Shown here one piece after another: positions 60,249 through 64,000 of a stretch of DNA of 64,000 bases (the first letter of the stretch is position 1; each line of letters begins with the position of its first letter). The stretch is taken from assembly GCF_033366695.1 (NCBI RefSeq), contig NZ_JAOBTQ010000001.1, positions 2,046,001-2,110,000 on the forward strand, read 5' to 3'. The stretch comes from Streptomyces sp. SCL15-4. GTDB taxonomy: Bacteria > Actinomycetota > Actinomycetes > Streptomycetales > Streptomycetaceae. Below the pieces are notes generated by a model that saw only the letters and a list, made by a program, of their open reading frames with translations, ran no database searches and was not told where the DNA came from. The translations under genes and the position numbers were made by a program.

Positions 60249-60974
60249 ATGCGACCCCGACCCCCCGTCACCGGCCGAGGCATCTTCAGCGGTACCGGGC
60301 TCATCGTCACCGCGCTCGCGGCGACGGCCGTGGCCCTGCTGGTCCCGCTCTGGTCGTACGCCGGCCGGACGGATCCCGCGGGCGCGGCCGGGCCGGGCAC
60401 GCGGACGGTGACGACGCCGTACGGACCGCTGTCCGACGCGGACCGGGACTTCGTCACCAAGGTCCGGCTGGCCGGGCTGTGGGAGCTGCCGGCCGGGGAC
60501 ATGGCGCGGCGCAAGGGGACCACTCCGGCCGTCCGCGCGGCCGGACAGCACCTCGTGGACGGCCACACCGCCCTGGACGCCCATGTCCGCACCGTCGCCA
60601 CCCGGCTCGGCACCCCCCTGCCCAACGAGCCGAACGCGGAGCAGAAGCGCTGGCTGGCCGCCCTGGACGCGGCCCGGGGCGAGGACTTCGACCGGCGGTT
60701 CGCCGCCCTGCTGCGGCTCGCGCACGGCCGGGTGTTCACCGTCGTCGCGCAGGTCCGGGCCGCTACCCAGAACTCCCTGGTCCGTGATCTCGCCGACGAC
60801 GCGAACGCCACCGTCCTGGACCACATCAGGGTGCTGGAGGCTACCGGGTACGTCGACTTCGCCGCGCTGGCCCGGGATCTCGCGGCCACTCCCACACCCG
60901 TGCCGGTCCCGCCGGAGACCGACCCGGCCGCCGCCGTGCCGGTCACCCCGTCACCGCCGCCCGACGGTCCCTGA
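60249..60974 (+). CDS. DUF4142 family exported protein
   Basis: A 241-residue protein with one N-terminal membrane helix (IVTALAATAVALLVPLWSYA) and a four-helix DUF4142 bundle (DRDFVTKVRLAGLWELPAG, then GQHLVDGHTALDAHVRTVA), ending in a Pro-rich tail. DUF4142 proteins are ferritin-like bundles of unknown role, exported to the envelope. No Cys is present. The ATG at 60249 follows GAGG. It sits between the DUF692 and TIGR04222 genes. Confidence 0.87.
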   Translation: MRPRPPVTGRGIFSGTGLIVTALAATAVALLVPLWSYAGRTDPAGAAGPGTRTVTTPYGPLSDADRDFVTKVRLAGLWELPAGDMARRKGTTPAVRAAGQHLVDGHTALDAHVRTVATRLGTPLPNEPNAEQKRWLAALDAARGEDFDRRFAALLRLAHGRVFTVVAQVRAATQNSLVRDLADDANATVLDHIRVLEATGYVDFAALARDLAATPTPVPVPPETDPAAAVPVTPSPPPDGP

Positions 60975-61071
60975 TCCGCGCCGGAAACGGAACGTCACAT
61001 ACCGGCGACAGTGCGTCCGCATAGTGAACAGAGCATGGTGTTCGCCCGGACCTCTGGCATACAAACAGCTC

Positions 61072-61860
61072 ATGTTCTGGGTGCTCCTCCTCTTCCTGGC
61101 CTGGGCTTTCGCCGGTACGGCCTGCGCCCGCCTCTGCCTGACGGCCGTACGCGCGGACACACCGGATGCGACGGACATACCCGGCGCGCCGACGGCCGGC
61201 GAGCGCGAACTGACGCTGTACGAGGCCGCGTTCCTCTCCGGCGGCCCCGCCCGGGTCGCCGATGTGGCCCTCGTCTCCCTGGCCCGCCAGCGCCGGCTGC
61301 TGCTCGCGCACACCGGCTGGGCCACGGTCGTGGACCCGCGGGGCCGCGACGAGATCGAACAGTCCGTCATAGGCGCCATAGGGCCCGAGGGCCAGTCGCG
61401 GATCGCGGCGGCGCGGGCGCGGGCCGCCGGCGCGGAGGCCGTGCGCCGCCTGGCCGACGGCCTGGTGCGCGCGGGGCTCGCGGTGCCCGAGGGCGCGGGG
61501 ACGACGGTGGGCTCCGCCGTCCGCCGGGTCCGGGCCGCCGCGCTCGCCGTGGCCGTGCTCGGCACGACGGCCCTGCTGCTGCCCGGTGACACCGGGACAC
61601 CACGCCCGCTGATGGGCGCCTGGTTCGCGCTGCCGCTCGTGCTGACCCTGAGCTGCCTGGCCATCGCCCGCTTCGAGACGCACCCCTACTCGCCCTGGGC
61701 CTCTCCCGCCGGTCAGCGGCTGCTGCGCCCGCTGACCGGGAAGCCGGCCCGGGACGAGCGGTCGTTCCTCACCTCCGTCGCCGTCCGCGGCATCCGCGCG
61801 ATCGGCGAGCCGGAGCTGCGCGCGGCCTTCACCCACCGCGACCAGCCCTGGCGCGAGTGA
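61072..61860 (+). CDS. TIGR04222 domain membrane protein
   Basis: A 262-residue protein: an N-terminal helix (FWVLLLFLAWAFAGTAC), then the TIGR04222 signature GERELTLYEAAFLSGGPARVADVALVSL (about residues 43-70 in parts: ELTLYEAAFLSGGP and VADVALVSLARQ) and two later membrane helices. From memory such proteins sit beside DUF692 genes in Streptomyces. Some relatives end in a Gly/Cys-rich tail that could be a DUF692 substrate; this one does not. The ATG at 61072 has no ribosome site. The in-frame GTG at 61024 is an alternative start. Confidence 0.85.
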   Translation: MFWVLLLFLAWAFAGTACARLCLTAVRADTPDATDIPGAPTAGERELTLYEAAFLSGGPARVADVALVSLARQRRLLLAHTGWATVVDPRGRDEIEQSVIGAIGPEGQSRIAAARARAAGAEAVRRLADGLVRAGLAVPEGAGTTVGSAVRRVRAAALAVAVLGTTALLLPGDTGTPRPLMGAWFALPLVLTLSCLAIARFETHPYSPWASPAGQRLLRPLTGKPARDERSFLTSVAVRGIRAIGEPELRAAFTHRDQPWRE

Positions 61861-62040
61861 CCCGGAGCGGCCCGGAGCGGCCGGGAGCGCCGGAGGACTC
61901 CGGGGGCGCACGGGGAGCATTGGCGCCGACACCGGCCGGGCGGTGCTTGCCTTCCGTTCCCGGCCGTACGGAATATCCCTTGTGTGCGCGCCGGGCCGTG
62001 GCAGCCGTGCCACCGCCGCCGCGCAGCGAAGGGATACGCG

Positions 62041-63657
62041 ATGAGAGCTGCCGCCCTGTACTCGGCCGCCGGGTCCTTGCTCCTGACCACGCTGGCCGCG
62101 GCCCCGGCGGGCGGCACGCCCGGCACCGCGCACGTCCCGGCCGCTCCCGGCGCCGCCGAAGCGCGCGGCACCGCGGTGGCCGTGGCCCGCGCCCGGGCCG
62201 CCGGCATCGACTTCGGCCCGTGCCCCGAGGCCGAGGTGCCGGGGACGCCGGCCGGTGTGCGGTGCGGCACCGTGAGCGTCCCGCTGGACTACGCCCACCC
62301 GGACGGCACGCAGATCAGGCTGACCGTCAGCCGGGCCCGGGCCACCCAGAAGGACCCGCACAACAGCAAGCGCAAGATCCCACGGCAGGGCTCGCTGGTC
62401 TTCAACCCGGGCGGCCCCGGCGCCTCCGGCATGTACTTCCCGCTGATCGGCACGGTGCCGCGGTGGCAGCGGATCGCCGCCGTCTACGACCTGATCGGCT
62501 ACGCCCCGCGCGGAGTGGGCCGGTCGGCGCCGCTGTCCTGCGAGGATCCCAAGCGCTTCTTCAAGGCGCCCACCGCGGCGCCCGTGCACCCGTCGGAGGC
62601 GTACAAGCGGGAGCGCGTCGCGGAGGCGAAGGCGTACGCACGCGGCTGCGCCCGGCGGTCCGGGAGCCGGCTGCGGTTCTACACCTCGCTGAACAACGCC
62701 CGGGACCTGGACGTGCTGCGGGCCGCGCTGGGCGAGGACCGGCTGACCTTCCTGGGCGCCTCGTACGGCACCTACTTCGGCGCGCTGTACGCGGCGATGT
62801 TCCCCTCGCACGTGCGCCGCATGGTGCTGGACGCGGCGGTGGACCCGGACCCGCGGAAGGTCTGGTACCGCAGCAACCTGGAGCAGTCGGCGGCGTTCGA
62901 GGACCGCTGGGCGGACTTCCGCCAGTGGATCGCCCGGCACGACGACGTGTACCGGCTCGGCACCACGTCCGCGCGGGTGCAGCGCGGCTACGACATCGCG
63001 CGCGAGCGGCTGGCCGGGAAGGCGGCGGGCGGCAAGGTGGGCCCCGGCCAGCTCCAGAACGTGTTCCTGACCGCCGGGTACTACGAGGACTACTGGCCGA
63101 GCCGGGCCGCGGCCCTCTCGGCGTACCTGCGCGGCGACCCCGGGCCGCTGGTGCGGCTGGCCGTACCGGACCCGAAGACGGCCGCCGAGGCGGAGAACTC
63201 CTCGGCGGTGTACACCGCCGTCGAGTGCAACGACGCGCCCTGGCCGACGGACTGGGAGGTGTGGGACCGCGACAACACCCGGCTGGCCCGGGTGGCGCCC
63301 TTCGAGACCTGGGACAACGCCTTCACGAACCTGCCGTGCGCCTACTGGCCGGCGCCCCGCCAGCGGCCGCTGGATGTGCGGACCGGGCCGGGCGAGCTGC
63401 CGCCGGTGCTGATCCTGGCCGCCGAGCGGGATGCCGCGGCGCCGTACCAGGGGGCGCTGGAGACGAACCGGCGGCTGGCCGGGTCGGTGCTGGTGACGGA
63501 GCGGGACGCGGGGACGCACGGGATCGCGGGCGGGCCGAACGCGTGCGTCAACGGGTACCTGGACGCGTATCTGCTTCAGGGCCGGGTCCCGGCGCGGCAC
63601 ACGTCGTGCGCGCCGCGCCGGCCGCCCGCGGCGGTCCGGTCCGCCAAGGGCGCCTAG
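62041..63657 (+). CDS. Secreted alpha/beta hydrolase, tripeptidyl aminopeptidase-like
   Basis: A 538-residue exported serine hydrolase. The signal peptide is about 27 residues. The fold shows the nucleophile elbow GASYGTYFG (Ser near 242), FNPGGPGASG, and a C-terminal TAP-like domain with LAAERDAAAPY (Asp) and GTHGIAGG (His). Mycelium-associated Streptomyces Tap enzymes trim tripeptides from secreted proteins. GAAGGG precedes the ATG at 62041. It converges with hemQ. Confidence 0.9.
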   Translation: MRAAALYSAAGSLLLTTLAAAPAGGTPGTAHVPAAPGAAEARGTAVAVARARAAGIDFGPCPEAEVPGTPAGVRCGTVSVPLDYAHPDGTQIRLTVSRARATQKDPHNSKRKIPRQGSLVFNPGGPGASGMYFPLIGTVPRWQRIAAVYDLIGYAPRGVGRSAPLSCEDPKRFFKAPTAAPVHPSEAYKRERVAEAKAYARGCARRSGSRLRFYTSLNNARDLDVLRAALGEDRLTFLGASYGTYFGALYAAMFPSHVRRMVLDAAVDPDPRKVWYRSNLEQSAAFEDRWADFRQWIARHDDVYRLGTTSARVQRGYDIARERLAGKAAGGKVGPGQLQNVFLTAGYYEDYWPSRAAALSAYLRGDPGPLVRLAVPDPKTAAEAENSSAVYTAVECNDAPWPTDWEVWDRDNTRLARVAPFETWDNAFTNLPCAYWPAPRQRPLDVRTGPGELPPVLILAAERDAAAPYQGALETNRRLAGSVLVTERDAGTHGIAGGPNACVNGYLDAYLLQGRVPARHTSCAPRRPPAAVRSAKGA

Positions 63658-63733
63658 GCTCCGGTCCGCCGTCGGGCGGGTGCGGGAGCGTGGTGGACGC
63701 TCGCGCCGTCGCCCGCGGACCCGGCCGGGCGCC

Positions 63734-64000
63734 TTACGCCAGGCCCGCCACCAATTCGCCGATGTCCTTGCGGCGGCCGGTGAAGAACGGGACTTCCTCC
63801 CGGACGTGCATGCGGGCCTCGGAGGCGCGCAGGTGGCGCATGAGGTCGACGATGCGGTACAGCTCGTCGGCCTCGAAGGCGAGGATCCACTCGTAGTCGC
63901 CGAGGGAGAACGAGGCGACCGTGTTGGCGCGCACGTCCGGGTAGCCGCGGGCCATCTTGCCGTGGTCGGCGAGCATCCGGCGGCGGTCCTCGTCGGGCAG
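63734..64000 (-). CDS. hemQ: Coproheme decarboxylase HemQ (chlorite dismutase family), C-terminal part
   Basis: Only the last 88 codons are present; the start lies beyond 64000. The visible part, [40 protein letters not shown] and [15 protein letters not shown], is the C-terminal half of actinobacterial HemQ, which decarboxylates coproheme to heme b. The gene ends at a TAA stop 76 bp after the convergent hydrolase stop. Confidence 0.93.
   Translation of the reverse strand: MPDEDRRRMLADHGKMARGYPDVRANTVASFSLGDYEWILAFEADELYRIVDLMRHLRASEARMHVREEVPFFTGRRKDIGELVAGLA

Overview
The window is about 72% G+C actinobacterial chromosome, almost certainly Streptomyces. Pointers are the strong third-position G/C bias, many GTG starts, the GTGA/ATGA stop-start overlaps, a double-domain geosmin synthase, a subtilisin-inhibitor-like protein, a gamma-butyrolactone-receptor-like TetR protein and several families I know mainly from Streptomyces (SAV2148-type HEPN, DUF6230/DUF6114, SCO6045-type DUF692). 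There is no sign of a phage, plasmid, transposase, CRISPR array, tRNA or rRNA. It reads as core/arm-proximal chromosome with a few accessory islands.

Layout. 1-7.0 kb: assimilatory sulfate reduction (end of cysH, then cysC, cysD, cysN), an aliphatic-sulfonate ABC importer (ssuA, ssuB, ssuC) and a CbiX/SirB-type chelatase that could supply siroheme, all on +. 7.0-18.1 kb: a small unknown protein, an OleD-like macrolide glycosyltransferase behind a clear palindromic operator, a sugar ABC importer without its own ATPase, a phosphotransferase, a DnaQ-type exonuclease, a HEPN protein whose catalytic His appears lost, and a short secreted copper-amine-oxidase-like protein with an exported partner. 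18.3-29.0 kb: the TreX/TreY/TreZ route from glycogen to trehalose (glgX, treY, treZ on +), interleaved with minus-strand genes (a frameshifted MFS transporter, SSI, a DUF1707-FHA protein) and an M14 peptidase. 29.0-37.3 kb: a phosphotransferase with a degenerate catalytic loop, an M24 peptidase, a membrane-anchored PDZ protein, geosmin synthase with a divergent hydrolase-P450 pair, and an orphan gamma-butyrolactone receptor homologue. 37.3-45.4 kb: cell-surface genes (secreted protein, DUF6230, DUF6114), terB, a quaternary-amine ABC importer with unusual tandem hairpins, and msrB. 45.4-64 kb: mostly housekeeping genes (murC, pyrimidine reductase, zapE, carbonic anhydrase-SulP pair, slipin, FAD/Rieske oxidoreductase, deacetylase, small ABC exporter, PTH2), then a DUF692 enzyme / DUF4142 / TIGR04222 group, a secreted tripeptidyl-aminopeptidase-like hydrolase, and the end of hemQ.

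What stands out. The best candidate for an under-described system is the DUF692-DUF4142-TIGR04222 group (58.7-61.9 kb): the DUF692 enzyme keeps the metal ligands of the iron oxidases that modify ribosomal peptides, but no precursor peptide is evident. Other notable points are the degenerate HEPN protein, the double frameshift in the MFS gene (both of one sign, both compatible with a short G/C homopolymer, so perhaps assembly errors), the stacked hairpins in the quaternary-amine operon, and several palindromic operators and leaderless promoters. All family calls rest on reading the translated sequence; no database search was run.
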